The notes under the pieces: model-generated
Database searches by the model: none
Seen by the model: the letters and a program-made list of their open reading frames with translations, nothing else
What the model was told of the DNA's origin: nothing
Position numbers and translations under genes: made by a program
Part shown: positions 15,801-24,061 of the stretch, piece by piece
Numbering within the stretch: the first letter of the stretch is position 1
Layout: each line of letters starts with the position of its first letter
Assembly (NCBI GenBank): GCA_026122915.1
Contig: JAGIXO010000014.1
Coordinates: 1-24,431 of the forward strand
Direction: 5' to 3'
From: Candidatus Electronema nielsenii
GTDB taxonomy: Bacteria > Desulfobacterota > Desulfobulbia > Desulfobulbales > Desulfobulbaceae
Length of the DNA: 24,431 bases

Positions 15801-15971
15801 GTTAGCACAAATGCCTGTGCGTAGGGCAATTTGCTGGGAGAGCCAACGAGCCATACCCGGATTTTGCACCACGATGATTTCCGAAGCTAACGGATTGCCG
15901 ACCGGTTCCGATAGAACAGCACAGAGCGCGGTCAGCAGGTTTTCAAGGCGGTTTGATTGGTAAAGGTACAT
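12822..15971 (-). CDS. recC: RecC, exodeoxyribonuclease V gamma subunit
   Basis: RecC is the scaffold and Chi-reading subunit of the RecBCD helicase-nuclease that processes double-strand breaks. The 1049-residue length is near normal. The N-terminal helicase-like region begins MYLYQSNRLENL and carries VVQNPGMARWLSQQIALRTG (34-53) and FPLPASFIW (60-68). Around 630-700 is the typical VIWLLGMNDGDFPR segment. RecC helicase and nuclease folds are catalytically dead, so missing motifs are expected. No good Shine-Dalgarno precedes the ATG at 15971. recB and recD are not adjacent: the upstream neighbour is on the other strand, and downstream the gene meets a convergent gene with no gap. Functional RecBCD would need partners elsewhere. 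Confidence 0.92.
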   Translation of the reverse strand: MYLYQSNRLENLLTALCAVLSEPVGNPLASEIIVVQNPGMARWLSQQIALRTGICANSSFPLPASFIWSLFAKTLGGLPDLREFSREVLLWRILAKLDSLLELPSMQEINAYLRDDRDGSKAFQLAGRIADLFDQYLVYRHDMVLAWEKGREEHWQAQLWRQLTDGGSTHRAEVLERFLQATDQGVLRTDGLPERICIFGINSLAPAYIEVIGKISHHIDIRVFHFSPCRQVWDDIMPERLIALKRQNWRRRGTADISSYYTSGNPLLASLGGLGREFFKLLMELNPMAEEQDLYQAPPQDNLLGQIQGDILDLRDRGDRSKGETVPMKPGESSIRFHCCHSPMREIQVLHDRLLDLFAADPQLKPADILVMAPDINRYAPAVAGVFGSAGGKLRIPWSIADQSCREEQPVLEGFLGLLTIVTSRCTAPEVAAMLENPIILERFSLTEDEVPLLRKMITAAGIRWGLEQRSGADALHSWEAGIDRLLLGCLTGQLDAPWQGIMPISGGLSEGGDWLGNLAEFIRELRRLRRQTSRPLPPAGWGKLFLRVIDRFLDSGTDQHNEGLLLLRQSIADFAEQCKRANFEQSISLAVIRRHFQQLLTAPAGGQAFLAGRVTFCNMVPMRSVPFKVIWLLGMNDGDFPRSQHPPAFDLMAEHRRPGDRSRRDDDRYLFLEALLSARYHFAVSWAGRDLRDNKPRPPSVVVAELRDYISRGWTTAEDTAAADQLTVEHPLQPFSRRCFDGKKLNSASYRAEWLPASGKPVPVFASRPLPQPEQWARQIDLNQLVRFWKHPVRFFLEQRLGLRTAYLSDVLLPESESFALDQLQNYQLADEILHEIRHGRQADCPLHRRQAAAELPGGCFGHLLHQKIQTEATELLGKVKRLLSHPVEPVEIRLTIDGVRLTGRLTSLCRCGRVTFRPASLKAKDILELWIHHIALLLHQPAGVEPQSLHAAKDKTLCFQEVSDPHDQLARLIHLFQQGCCEPLHFYPESSWAWIKGKSAVAAWSSSFRHKGEGDDPAYEIGLRGHAPFDQQFEELAEKIWAVGQMR

Positions 15972-16113
15972 GGATAATCAGTGCAAACGATTTGGGAAAA
16001 TTGAAGAAAGGTCATCTATCTTGTCATTATAATTGATCTGCTTTGCATTTATCAGATTAGCAGTACATCAGGTGTTAAATTGTAACATATCCTTAGAAGA
16101 AGAGACATGCCTA

Positions 16114-16143
16114 TTGTGCAACAAGGGCGCAACGGGGTATAAT
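16114..16143 (+). promoter_or_regulatory. probable promoter of the collagen-like gene
   Basis: TTGTGC (16114-16119) and TATAAT (16138-16143) are 18 bp apart. The -10 context GGGTATAATGC is identical to that of the alpha-2-macroglobulin promoter. Another TATAAT (16028-16033) lies upstream without a good -35 box. Confidence 0.5.
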
Positions 16144-16191
16144 GCAAAAAAGAAGGAGAAAAATTTAACTGCTGCGGCGGAGGTAGCTCTT

Positions 16192-17787
16192 ATGAAAATA
16201 AAAATAAAATTGGCAACCTTATGCCTTGCGTCGCTTCTATTGGCAGCTGCTAATCTCCAAGCTGAGGAGAAAAAATGCGCAACAGCCTTTGCTTATGGAG
16301 AAAAAAAATTCAATGAAGCTCCGGGAAAAAATGATCCTTGGCAGCGAGGATGGCAACTCACCGTAAAAGCTGATAATAGCTTGACTGCGCCGATTTATGT
16401 AGGGACGGGAAAGAAATTCTCTTCACGCACACTCGCGGGCAGCTTACAAATCAAGCATGAAGGAAATCTGCTCAAAGTGTCCTTTGTCATGCTGAAAGGT
16501 TTCTCAATGAGCGAGACCAGCCTTTATCTTGGTGATAAAAAAGCCCCAACCACCGCACATGGTCAATACAGTAAATATCATCACCCATCCTTGATCAATG
16601 TTGTTAAGGACAGCTATGCGATTGATGTTTCCTCCTATGCAGGTAGAACGTTATATCTTTCCGCTGCCCAAGCAGAGGTTTGTACAGGAGAAGGCACATT
16701 GCCTACAGAAGAATGTGAAGAAAATGAATTTTCTTGGGTAGGTGCTTGGCAAGAAAACATGGTGTATGAGGCTGGCAGTATTGTTCAGCATGGCGGCAGT
16801 AGCTATGTCAACACCTGCTGCAAGTCTATAGAAGCGGTAGAGCCTACACGTGACCCTGCTCCTGTTGGCTGTTGGGAACTCATGGCAGCAAAAGGTGATA
16901 CGGGGTTGAAAGGCGACACGGGAGCTACCGGCCCGATAGGCCCAACTGGTGCTACTGGAGCAACCGGCCCGATAGGCCCGGTCGGTGCTGTTGGCCCACA
17001 GGGTGAAATTGGCCCTAAAGGTGATACGGGAGCTACCGGCCCGATAGGCCCAACTGGTGCTACTGGAGCAACCGGCCCGATAGGCCCGGTCGGTGCTACT
17101 GGAGCAACCGGTGCTGCTGGCCCTAAAGGGCCGCAGGGATTACAAGGGCCAGCAGGTCCGCAAGGCCAAGCCGGAGTTATAGGCCCACAAGGCCCGCAAG
17201 GACTCCCAGGCGTATGCACCTGTCCTACCTCGTCAACCACTTCCACAACAAGCTCTCTGTCTTTTCTCTCAGCGGCAGAATCTGCCATAGCACCAACCTC
17301 GTCAGTGCAATGCTATGAGGGCGATTTCATGGTCGGTGTTGACGAGAACGGTGGGATCATTTGTCGGGATGCGGGGAGCAGCTGTAGAACCGCATTTGGC
17401 TTTGGCCAGACCGAGTTAGATGATATTCTGGCTGCCAATCTTTGGGGCTGGCAGATCAACATAAATAAAGGCCAGACCCTAACGCAGCCGATTTATACCA
17501 GCGCGACAGAAAACGACCTAAACAAAGCAGTGAACGTAGGCACACTGACAATAACATATGAAGGGACAAAAGTTTCCGTTACCTTCAAGATGACTGATGA
17601 TGTCGGCATGAGTGCAACGCATCTCTATGTAGGAGCAACGAATGTCGCAACTCTGCTGCCTAATCAGTACGGCAATCTGCATGAAGGGCTGAATAAAGCA
17701 TTCATTGACAGCTACGAAGTTAATGTCAGCGGCGATGCGGCTTATATCAAGGTTGTTGCTCACGCCGTGGTCTGCGACAAAAAATAG
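16192..17787 (+). CDS. secreted collagen-like protein with duplicated flanking domains and a chitin-binding-like module
   Basis: This 531-residue exported protein has a signal peptide at 1-24 (MKIKIKLATLCLASLLLAAA, cleavage near LQA-EE). Domain A (29-164) and domain A' (398-528) are diverged copies of each other. Both start with C-x-TAF-x-(Y/F)G, share W-QL/I, APIY or QPIY and VS-x-M motifs, and end in a Cys after an alpha/beta-like run. Between them lie a CBM5/12-like module (181-231, WVGAWQENMVYEAGSIVQHG then GCWELM), 35 uninterrupted Gly-X-Y triplets (235-339), a VCTCP cysteine pair and a Ser/Thr linker. It probably trimerises through the collagen part and presents the flanking domains at the cell surface; this is inference. 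ATG 16192 is chosen because AGGAGG-like GGAGGTAG lies just before it and the signal peptide starts there. Domain A is not a family I recognise. Confidence 0.8.
   Translation: MKIKIKLATLCLASLLLAAANLQAEEKKCATAFAYGEKKFNEAPGKNDPWQRGWQLTVKADNSLTAPIYVGTGKKFSSRTLAGSLQIKHEGNLLKVSFVMLKGFSMSETSLYLGDKKAPTTAHGQYSKYHHPSLINVVKDSYAIDVSSYAGRTLYLSAAQAEVCTGEGTLPTEECEENEFSWVGAWQENMVYEAGSIVQHGGSSYVNTCCKSIEAVEPTRDPAPVGCWELMAAKGDTGLKGDTGATGPIGPTGATGATGPIGPVGAVGPQGEIGPKGDTGATGPIGPTGATGATGPIGPVGATGATGAAGPKGPQGLQGPAGPQGQAGVIGPQGPQGLPGVCTCPTSSTTSTTSSLSFLSAAESAIAPTSSVQCYEGDFMVGVDENGGIICRDAGSSCRTAFGFGQTELDDILAANLWGWQININKGQTLTQPIYTSATENDLNKAVNVGTLTITYEGTKVSVTFKMTDDVGMSATHLYVGATNVATLLPNQYGNLHEGLNKAFIDSYEVNVSGDAAYIKVVAHAVVCDKK
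16918..17097 (+). repeat. 72-nt perfect direct repeat inside the collagen-coding region
   Basis: Bases 16918-16989 and 17026-17097 are identical and lie 108 nt apart. The period equals 36 codons or 12 Gly-X-Y triplets, so changes in copy number would keep the frame. Within each copy the motif GGCCCGATAGGCCC occurs twice. Confidence 0.85.
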
Positions 17788-17811
17788 CATTCGTTAGCAG
17801 CCTACAGCGAA

Positions 17812-17845
17812 AGGGCAGTCCTACAAGAGGCTGCCCTCTTTTTTT
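17812..17845 (+). terminator. terminator after the collagen-like gene
   Basis: AGGGCAG (17812-17818) pairs with CTGCCCT (17831-17837), extended by CCT/AGG past a one-base bulge, and is followed by seven T's (17839-17845). Confidence 0.9.
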
Positions 17846-17871
17846 GCCCTGTGATTTAGCAAATCTTTTTG

Positions 17872-17900
17872 TTTTCAGCAGCCTGACAGCTGGGTATAAT
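17872..17900 (+). promoter_or_regulatory. promoter of the alpha-2-macroglobulin gene
   Basis: TTTTCA (17872-17877) and a perfect TATAAT (17895-17900) are 17 bp apart, downstream of the previous terminator and 47 bp before the start codon. Confidence 0.6.
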
Positions 17901-17947
17901 GCCAGTAGTGTAGTTCCCGCCCCTTCCCGTTTCACATGGAGGAAACC

Positions 17948-20900
17948 ATGAAAGCTGTCGTCCTCTCCGCTGTCTTCCTGTTGCTTTGTCTCTTTTCTTC
18001 GTTGGCTGCTGCTGACGAATACACGCTTCAGTATTTGGAGCAGGAGGCGCAGCAGTTTGCCGCTGGATACGTTGCGTCCGACAACAAACCGCCGAAGCCT
18101 GACGAGGCTGCTGTCTTGCTCCACGCTGCCGAAATATTGACAGCGGCGACAAAAATAGAGGATTGTACCATCGCTGCAACGTTGTGCAAAAATGCTGCGG
18201 CTCTTTCAGGTGGTAAGCCAACTGCTGCTTTTTGGCGAGTTGCAGCGCAGGCAGAAGCATGTGCTGGAAAATGGCCGGAAGCGAGTCGGCACGGCTGGGT
18301 AGCTTATCTTGCGGCAGCTGATGCGCCAGCCGTTCAGAGAGAAGCCCTTGCTCTTGTCGGCAAGGCATTGGAAAATCGTACCACCGTTGACGCGAATTGG
18401 ACACCTGCCGCTATCAGCGTCTATGAATTATTGGCTAAGTTAGGCGACAGTGAGGGTGCAGCGCAGCAACACGAGGCTCGACTTACTGCGCTGCGGCAGA
18501 AGGAACTTGAAGACAAGACGCTGAAAGTACAACGTTCCGATGCTGAAACTGACAGCAGCCAACCTCAGCTCTGCCTCAGCTTCAACGAGCATTTACCCAG
18601 CCCAGATGAGATTCATTACAGCGATTATGTGCAGACTACGCCGACCATTTCCTCGGATTTTCATGTTGAGGACAGCAAACTCTGCATTGGTGGAGCCGCT
18701 TACGGTACCTCCTACAGCGTGACTGTGCGCAGTGGCTTGAAGGTGAAGGAACGTACTTTGCCAGAATCAGTGACACTGACTATCGAAACTGAACACCGCA
18801 AGCCTGCTCTCTGGTTCAATCAGAGCGACTACATCCTTGCTGACCGCAGCAACCGAGGTATCGGTCTGAACACGGTGAACGTCGATAAGGTACGGCTTCA
18901 GCTCTTTCGCATTCATGAGCGCAACATTCTTGGTGAGTTTGTCCGAGAACACTTCCGTAATAAATTAGAAGGCTATCAACTTGAGACCATAGAAGAAACT
19001 GTTGGTGAACAAGTCTGGAAGGGCAGTACAGAGATCACGCCGGAGCAAGACAAGATCATGACCAGTAGCATTGTCCTGCCGCAAGATGTTCTTGCTATTG
19101 CGCCTGGTCTTTATGTTTTGGTGGCCGAGCAACACGCTGATGACGAGGAGGACGAAAGCCGCTGGGAAGGCAAAGCCAGCCAGTGGATTGTAGTCACAGA
19201 CATCGGTTTGACCACGTATCAAGGCAGCGACGGCCTGACTGTGGCCGCCCGCAGCTTAGACACCGCTCTGCCCATCGCTGGGATAGAGATCGGTCTTTAC
19301 GCCAAGAACAATACCCCGTTGGCCACGCTGACCACAGACGAGAAAGGCTTAGTCCGCTTCGCTCCTGGCCTGCTGCAAGGCACGGGTGGACAGACAGCTG
19401 TGCATCTGATGTCGATGAACAGCAAACATGGCTTCACCTTTCTTCAGTTAGAACAGGCTCCTTTTGATCTCAGCGACCGAGGTGTGAGTGGCAGAACCGC
19501 ACCCGGCCCGCTTGATGCCTATGTCTATACTGAGCGCGGCATCTACCGACCCGGCGAAACTGTCCATTTGGCCGCCATCGTCCGCGACCGTATTGCCCGT
19601 TCCGCCGCCGCGCCGCCTATGACGCTGCGAGTCAGTGGCCCGGACGGTAAGGTGCTGATTGAACGGCTGCTTCAGCCTGATCCAGCGGGTGGCTATAGTG
19701 AGACGATTAATCTGGCCAACGCTGCCCGTTCTGGCAATTGGACTGCTGTCCTTTATGCTGATGTGGAGGATAAGCCGGTCGGTCAAACGACCTTTCAGGT
19801 GAAGTCCTTTAAGCCGCCACGGTTAGAGGTCCGCTTGGAGCCAAACGGCGTAATAGACGAGCAAAATAAGGCTGAATTGGCTGTGCAGGCTGATTATTTC
19901 TACGGCTCGCCCGGCTCAGAGTTAAGCGTCAAGGCGAAGATGCAGCTGGAATACGATCCCCATCCCTTTACTGATTTTGCCGAGTTCTACTTCGGCAAAG
20001 ATCAAGAAAAGCCGGGAATTGCGGAGATTGAGCTGGAGGAAATCACCACGGATGCGAAGGGACACGGCCTGCTCTCGTTGATTCTTGAAGGCCAGCAGAA
20101 CGCCACGTTACAGCCGCTCAAAGCGGTGATCAGCGCAGATGTTTTAGATATCGACGGCAGAGCAGTGAGTGCTACAGCCAGCTTACCCGTGCGTCATCTC
20201 AAAGAATATCTCGGAGTGAAGCCCGGCTTTGCTGATTTAAACATACCAGAGCAGAGCGAGGCCAAGTTTGAGGTTATTGCCTTGGACGACAAAGGCCAGC
20301 CGCAGGAGCAAGGCGAAACCAACTGGCGGTTAGTGCGTGAAGATATTGATTATCAGTGGTTCCGCAAGGACGGCGAGTGGGCCTATGAAAAGATTGTCCG
20401 CGATCAAGAGGAGCAGCGCGGCCAGCTGACGTGGGCTACCACCAAGCCAGTGCCGCTGACTGTTCCAACAGGTCTGGGACAATATCGCTTGGAGCTGCTG
20501 ACCAAGGACAAAGTTTTGCTCACGACCCTGCGTTTCACTGCTGGCGAGCAGCTGGTGGGCGAGAGCGACACCCCGGATTCAGTTAAGGTGGTGCTTGATC
20601 GGCAAGGCTACAAGGTTGGTGATACAGCCAAGCTCACTCTGACTGCACCTTATCTGGGCCAAGCCAGTTTAGTGTTGGCTAATACCACAGTGAATGGAGT
20701 GCGTAACTTTGCCTTGACTGGCAAAGAGCAGACCATCGACATTCCGGTTGAGGACGGCTGGGGTGCGGGCGTGTATGCCTTGCTTACGGTTTATCGCCCC
20801 GGCAAAGAGGAAAAAAAGGGCGCAGACCGAGCCGTGGGCTTGATTTGGCTGCCAGTGAATTCCGCCCCGCAGCGGTTAGAGGTGACGGTCAATACTCCAG

Positions 20901-23290
20901 AACAGGTGCGACCGCGCCAAGTGCTGCAAGTGCCGATCAGCGTCAAAGGTGCAGAGGCAGGTAGTGAAATTCGCCTGACTTTGGCCGCAGTGGATGAGGG
21001 TGTGCTGCAACTGACGAACTTTGTCTCGCCTGATCCTGTGGCGTGGTTCTTTGCCAAGCAGCAGCTTGGTCTCGATCTTCGCGACATGTACGGCCAGCTG
21101 ATCATTCCACCGGACAGCAAACCACTCACCCTGCGCAGTGGTGCGGGCGAAGATGGTTTACGCGGTGCGCCGCAGTCCAACGTCAAGGTCGTCTCGCTCT
21201 TCTCTGGCGTGGTGAAGGCGGAACAAGACGGCATTGCCACTGTACCGTTAAATATCCCAGACTTTAACGGCAAGTTGCGCCTGATGGCTGTGGCGTGGTC
21301 AAAAGAGAAAACCGGTGCATCGAGCCGCGCCCTGCGAGTTAACGATCCGGTGGTGATTTCACCTTCGTTGCCGCGTTATTTAGCAGACGGCGATCAGTCC
21401 AGCATTCAGCTCTTGCTTGAGAACATCGATGGCCCGGCAGGCCAATATCAAGTTGCGTGGCAAGCTGAGGGCGCGGTGGCGATGGTCAACAGCACGGCAA
21501 CTGCCGAACTCCAACCCGGTAAACGGCAGAGCCTCAGTTTCCCAGTAACAGCTTCTGATATTGGCAGTGGCAAGCTGCATCTGAGCGTAACTGGGCCGGA
21601 GAGCTACAGCTATGCAGGCGACTTTGATCTTAACGTGCGCGGCAAATATCTCCCCACGCTGACCCGTACCTACAGCAAACTTGATCCGGGTGCAGTCATC
21701 AGTCTGAATCCAGCGGTACTGAATGGCCTGTACCCAGCCACCGCCAAGGTTGATCTCAGTATTTCCAGCGCGCCCAATGTTGATGTAGCTGGGTTGCTTG
21801 GTGAATTGGATCGTTATCCACATGGCTGCCTGGAGCAATTAACCAGTCGGGCCATGCCGCTGCTTTACGCCAATCAGCTCGCGGAACGCTTCAGCTATCC
21901 TGTTGATAAAAAGCTGCCCATGCGGGTACAGGAGGCGATTGAACTGATTCTGCAAAAACAGCTTGGTGAAGGTAGCTTCGGTCTTTGGTCAGACACCAGC
22001 GATCCTGAGCCGTGGCTCTCAGCCTATGCAATGGATTTCTTAGGTCGAGCGCGGGAGAAGGGCTTTTCTGTGCCAGATTATTTCTACAAAAAGGGCTTAG
22101 ATTGGCTGACTAACGAGGTCAAGAACAGTGGCAGCGAGGATAAGCATATCGAAGCCTTAGCTTATGCGCACTGGGTATTAGCCCGCGCTGGTCAGGCTCG
22201 GCATGAAGATGCCCGTTACCTTTTTGATACCAAGTTTGACAGCATCGGTTCACCATTAGCCCAAGCCCAGCTGGCCGGAACACTATCCTTGCTTGGCGAT
22301 CACGACCGGGCGGTAAAAGGTCTGTCAGCGGCCTTGCGGAAAGCAGACACCGAGGCTGCTTCTTGGTGGAGCTATGGCTCTCGCTTGCGTGATGTAGCGA
22401 GTATCGTCAGCATTCTTGGTGATACGGGCCTGAAGCAAATTGATCCTGCCGCAGCGTGGCAAGAGTTGGTCGGCCTGCTCTCCAAACGAAAGTATATGTC
22501 CACCCAAGAACAGGCGGCCTTAATCATGGCTGCTCTGACCTTAGACAAGGGCCAGCCGCTTGATATAGAAGTAACGGATAGCAGCGCACCGCAGCCGAAG
22601 CCAGAGGAAAAAAGCCGACCTTCGTTCTTAGGCCGCTTTCTCTCCGCCTTCAGTGATACGCCCAAAGAAGAGCCAAAACCGGCAGAGACCAAGACCTCCT
22701 TCTTCTCCCTCAATCGTAGTGGGGATGCTCTGCTGACTCACCCTGTGACGTTGCGCAACAAGGGCAATATTGCAGTCTGGGTGGTGACAACCGTGCAGGG
22801 TTCACCGAGCAACGAGCCTGCGCCGGTAGAAAACGGCTTCGCTGTTCGGCGGAGCTGGTATAATACCGCAGGCGAGTCACTGTCTCTGGACAAGGTAGCA
22901 CAGGGTGAGTTAGCTGTGGTGCTGGTCGAGGGCGAGGCAAAAGAAGGCGGTAACTTCCAATCCTTGCTGATTGACTTGCTGCCTGCGGGCTTTGAGATTG
23001 AGAAGCCGATTACGAGTACAGAGGCAGCATCCTTTAGCTGGTTAGCTGAACTTAGTTCGTCTCGCTATACCGATGCACGAGACGACCGCTTTGTGGTTGC
23101 TTTTGACACCGAGCAGTTGGCGCATATTGAAGGAAACCCCAATGTACGGCCCTTCCGCTTTGCCTATTTAGTCCGTGCGGTCACACCCGGTACATACGCT
23201 GCGCCGCCCTCAGAGGTCGAGGCAATGTATCGGCCTGAATACCGAGCGCGGAACAGGTCAGGTGCCGTAACGGTGATCAAAAAAGAATAA
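17948..23290 (+). CDS. bacterial alpha-2-macroglobulin family protein (YfhM-like)
   Basis: This 1780-residue exported protein of the protease-trapping macroglobulin family is expected in the periplasm or envelope. The signal peptide is about 1-22 (MKAVVLSAVFLLLCLFSSLA). A helical N-terminal part precedes macroglobulin (MG) domains; an MG2-type segment, ERGIYRPGETVHLAAIV, lies near 528. IPDFNGKLRLMAVAW near 1103 marks the A2M region. The thioester motif is intact: YPHGCLEQLTSRAM with Cys1294 and Gln1297, followed by the alpha/alpha-barrel thioester domain. The C-terminus (VRAVTPGTYAAPPSEVEAMY) is typical. A Pro/Glu/Lys-rich, disordered-looking stretch lies at about 1545-1594. There is no lipobox (FLLLCL does not fit), unlike E. 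coli YfhM. The start is ATG 17948, with GGAGG 4 nt upstream. No pbpC gene, the usual partner, is adjacent. Confidence 0.93.
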   Translation: MKAVVLSAVFLLLCLFSSLAAADEYTLQYLEQEAQQFAAGYVASDNKPPKPDEAAVLLHAAEILTAATKIEDCTIAATLCKNAAALSGGKPTAAFWRVAAQAEACAGKWPEASRHGWVAYLAAADAPAVQREALALVGKALENRTTVDANWTPAAISVYELLAKLGDSEGAAQQHEARLTALRQKELEDKTLKVQRSDAETDSSQPQLCLSFNEHLPSPDEIHYSDYVQTTPTISSDFHVEDSKLCIGGAAYGTSYSVTVRSGLKVKERTLPESVTLTIETEHRKPALWFNQSDYILADRSNRGIGLNTVNVDKVRLQLFRIHERNILGEFVREHFRNKLEGYQLETIEETVGEQVWKGSTEITPEQDKIMTSSIVLPQDVLAIAPGLYVLVAEQHADDEEDESRWEGKASQWIVVTDIGLTTYQGSDGLTVAARSLDTALPIAGIEIGLYAKNNTPLATLTTDEKGLVRFAPGLLQGTGGQTAVHLMSMNSKHGFTFLQLEQAPFDLSDRGVSGRTAPGPLDAYVYTERGIYRPGETVHLAAIVRDRIARSAAAPPMTLRVSGPDGKVLIERLLQPDPAGGYSETINLANAARSGNWTAVLYADVEDKPVGQTTFQVKSFKPPRLEVRLEPNGVIDEQNKAELAVQADYFYGSPGSELSVKAKMQLEYDPHPFTDFAEFYFGKDQEKPGIAEIELEEITTDAKGHGLLSLILEGQQNATLQPLKAVISADVLDIDGRAVSATASLPVRHLKEYLGVKPGFADLNIPEQSEAKFEVIALDDKGQPQEQGETNWRLVREDIDYQWFRKDGEWAYEKIVRDQEEQRGQLTWATTKPVPLTVPTGLGQYRLELLTKDKVLLTTLRFTAGEQLVGESDTPDSVKVVLDRQGYKVGDTAKLTLTAPYLGQASLVLANTTVNGVRNFALTGKEQTIDIPVEDGWGAGVYALLTVYRPGKEEKKGADRAVGLIWLPVNSAPQRLEVTVNTPEQVRPRQVLQVPISVKGAEAGSEIRLTLAAVDEGVLQLTNFVSPDPVAWFFAKQQLGLDLRDMYGQLIIPPDSKPLTLRSGAGEDGLRGAPQSNVKVVSLFSGVVKAEQDGIATVPLNIPDFNGKLRLMAVAWSKEKTGASSRALRVNDPVVISPSLPRYLADGDQSSIQLLLENIDGPAGQYQVAWQAEGAVAMVNSTATAELQPGKRQSLSFPVTASDIGSGKLHLSVTGPESYSYAGDFDLNVRGKYLPTLTRTYSKLDPGAVISLNPAVLNGLYPATAKVDLSISSAPNVDVAGLLGELDRYPHGCLEQLTSRAMPLLYANQLAERFSYPVDKKLPMRVQEAIELILQKQLGEGSFGLWSDTSDPEPWLSAYAMDFLGRAREKGFSVPDYFYKKGLDWLTNEVKNSGSEDKHIEALAYAHWVLARAGQARHEDARYLFDTKFDSIGSPLAQAQLAGTLSLLGDHDRAVKGLSAALRKADTEAASWWSYGSRLRDVASIVSILGDTGLKQIDPAAAWQELVGLLSKRKYMSTQEQAALIMAALTLDKGQPLDIEVTDSSAPQPKPEEKSRPSFLGRFLSAFSDTPKEEPKPAETKTSFFSLNRSGDALLTHPVTLRNKGNIAVWVVTTVQGSPSNEPAPVENGFAVRRSWYNTAGESLSLDKVAQGELAVVLVEGEAKEGGNFQSLLIDLLPAGFEIEKPITSTEAASFSWLAELSSSRYTDARDDRFVVAFDTEQLAHIEGNPNVRPFRFAYLVRAVTPGTYAAPPSEVEAMYRPEYRARNRSGAVTVIKKE

Positions 23291-23312
23291 CAAGATAGCA
23301 AAACCTTACGAC

Positions 23313-23347
23313 AGAAGGCAGGGGGAAACTCCTGCCTTCTTTTTTTT
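23313..23347 (+). terminator. terminator after the alpha-2-macroglobulin gene
   Basis: AGAAGGCAGG (23313-23322) and CCTGCCTTCT (23331-23340) form a perfect 10-bp stem with an 8-nt loop, followed by a run of eight T's. It separates this gene from the convergent PIN-like gene. Confidence 0.95.
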
Positions 23348-23383
23348 GCCATTCAACTTGAGGGTAATGACTGCTAACGATGC

Positions 23384-24061
23384 TTACGACTTTGGCACCG
23401 CTCTATTTTGTGCCGAATCAGGCAGGGCATAGCTTACTTTTTCCCCGTTGATTTTGACATAGCCGCGCTTCACCAAGGCATTATACACTGCGTCTATTTT
23501 CGTTGCTGGCAGCTGTTTGCCGCATATTGCATTAATGGTGGTGCGCAGCGTTGCAACTTTTCTTGGCTTATTATCTTTGTATTTCATCAACCCATCAACA
23601 GCCAGCTTGAGCAGCTCTTCTGTTGAAGTGGGAGCTGCTGCCGGTATGACTTTGCTCTCCTGCGACGACGGAGCAGCTCCACTAACCGCCGTCTTGAAGC
23701 AGGGCATCTCCTCAAGCGACGCAGAGCGGACGACGACGATTTTCCGCCCGCGCAGATGCCGGATGAGCGGATCAAAGCCGGTGTCTTTGGAAATGATGTG
23801 AAAAAAGCCTGCCGGATCAGCCGCCACCAGCACGCCGAGGTAATAGGCGATATGGAAATCCAGCGCGTTGCTGCCAGATGTTTCAAGCACGATGTATTCC
23901 GCCCGGCGGCCTATCTCCTGCATGGCCACGACCAGCTCGACCGGCAGCTTGGTATTTTTTGGGCCGAGGAACACCCGCACCGAGAACTGCTCGCCCTTGA
24001 GCAGGGCCAGAGACTGCACCTGCACGTTTTCGTAGTCAATAAGCACGTAGTTGATCTTCAC
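23384..24061 (-). CDS. PIN/NYN-like domain protein with C-terminal helical domain
   Basis: This 225-residue cytoplasmic protein begins (M)KINYVLIDYENVQ. Acidic residues expected of a PIN/NYN-type metal-dependent RNase are visible: Asp9 and Glu11 (LIDYEN), Asp68 (GSNALDFHIAYYLG), Asp93 and Asp97 (ISKDTGFDPLI). After a low-complexity Ala/Ser/Pro linker (about 125-145) comes a winged-helix-like domain (TEELLKLAVDGLMKY, then AVYNALVKRGYVKINGEKVS). The GTG at 24061 is preferred because the family begins at this residue; TTG 24079 is an in-frame alternative. Neither has a good Shine-Dalgarno. It has its own promoter (24127-24155). No antitoxin-like partner is beside it, so a toxin role is not supported. 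RNA cleavage is inferred from the fold only. Confidence 0.8.
   Translation of the reverse strand: MKINYVLIDYENVQVQSLALLKGEQFSVRVFLGPKNTKLPVELVVAMQEIGRRAEYIVLETSGSNALDFHIAYYLGVLVAADPAGFFHIISKDTGFDPLIRHLRGRKIVVVRSASLEEMPCFKTAVSGAAPSSQESKVIPAAAPTSTEELLKLAVDGLMKYKDNKPRKVATLRTTINAICGKQLPATKIDAVYNALVKRGYVKINGEKVSYALPDSAQNRAVPKS

Noticed and set aside
16803..17288. Minus-strand open frame rich in Pro-Cys-Gly repeats opposite the collagen region
   Set aside because: It is the mirror of the Gly-X-Y codons on the plus strand. It has no ribosome binding site and no independent support.
17936..17947. Start of the alpha-2-macroglobulin at the ATG at 17936
   Set aside because: This ATG overlaps the GGAGG that serves the ATG at 17948, and the signal peptide begins at the latter.
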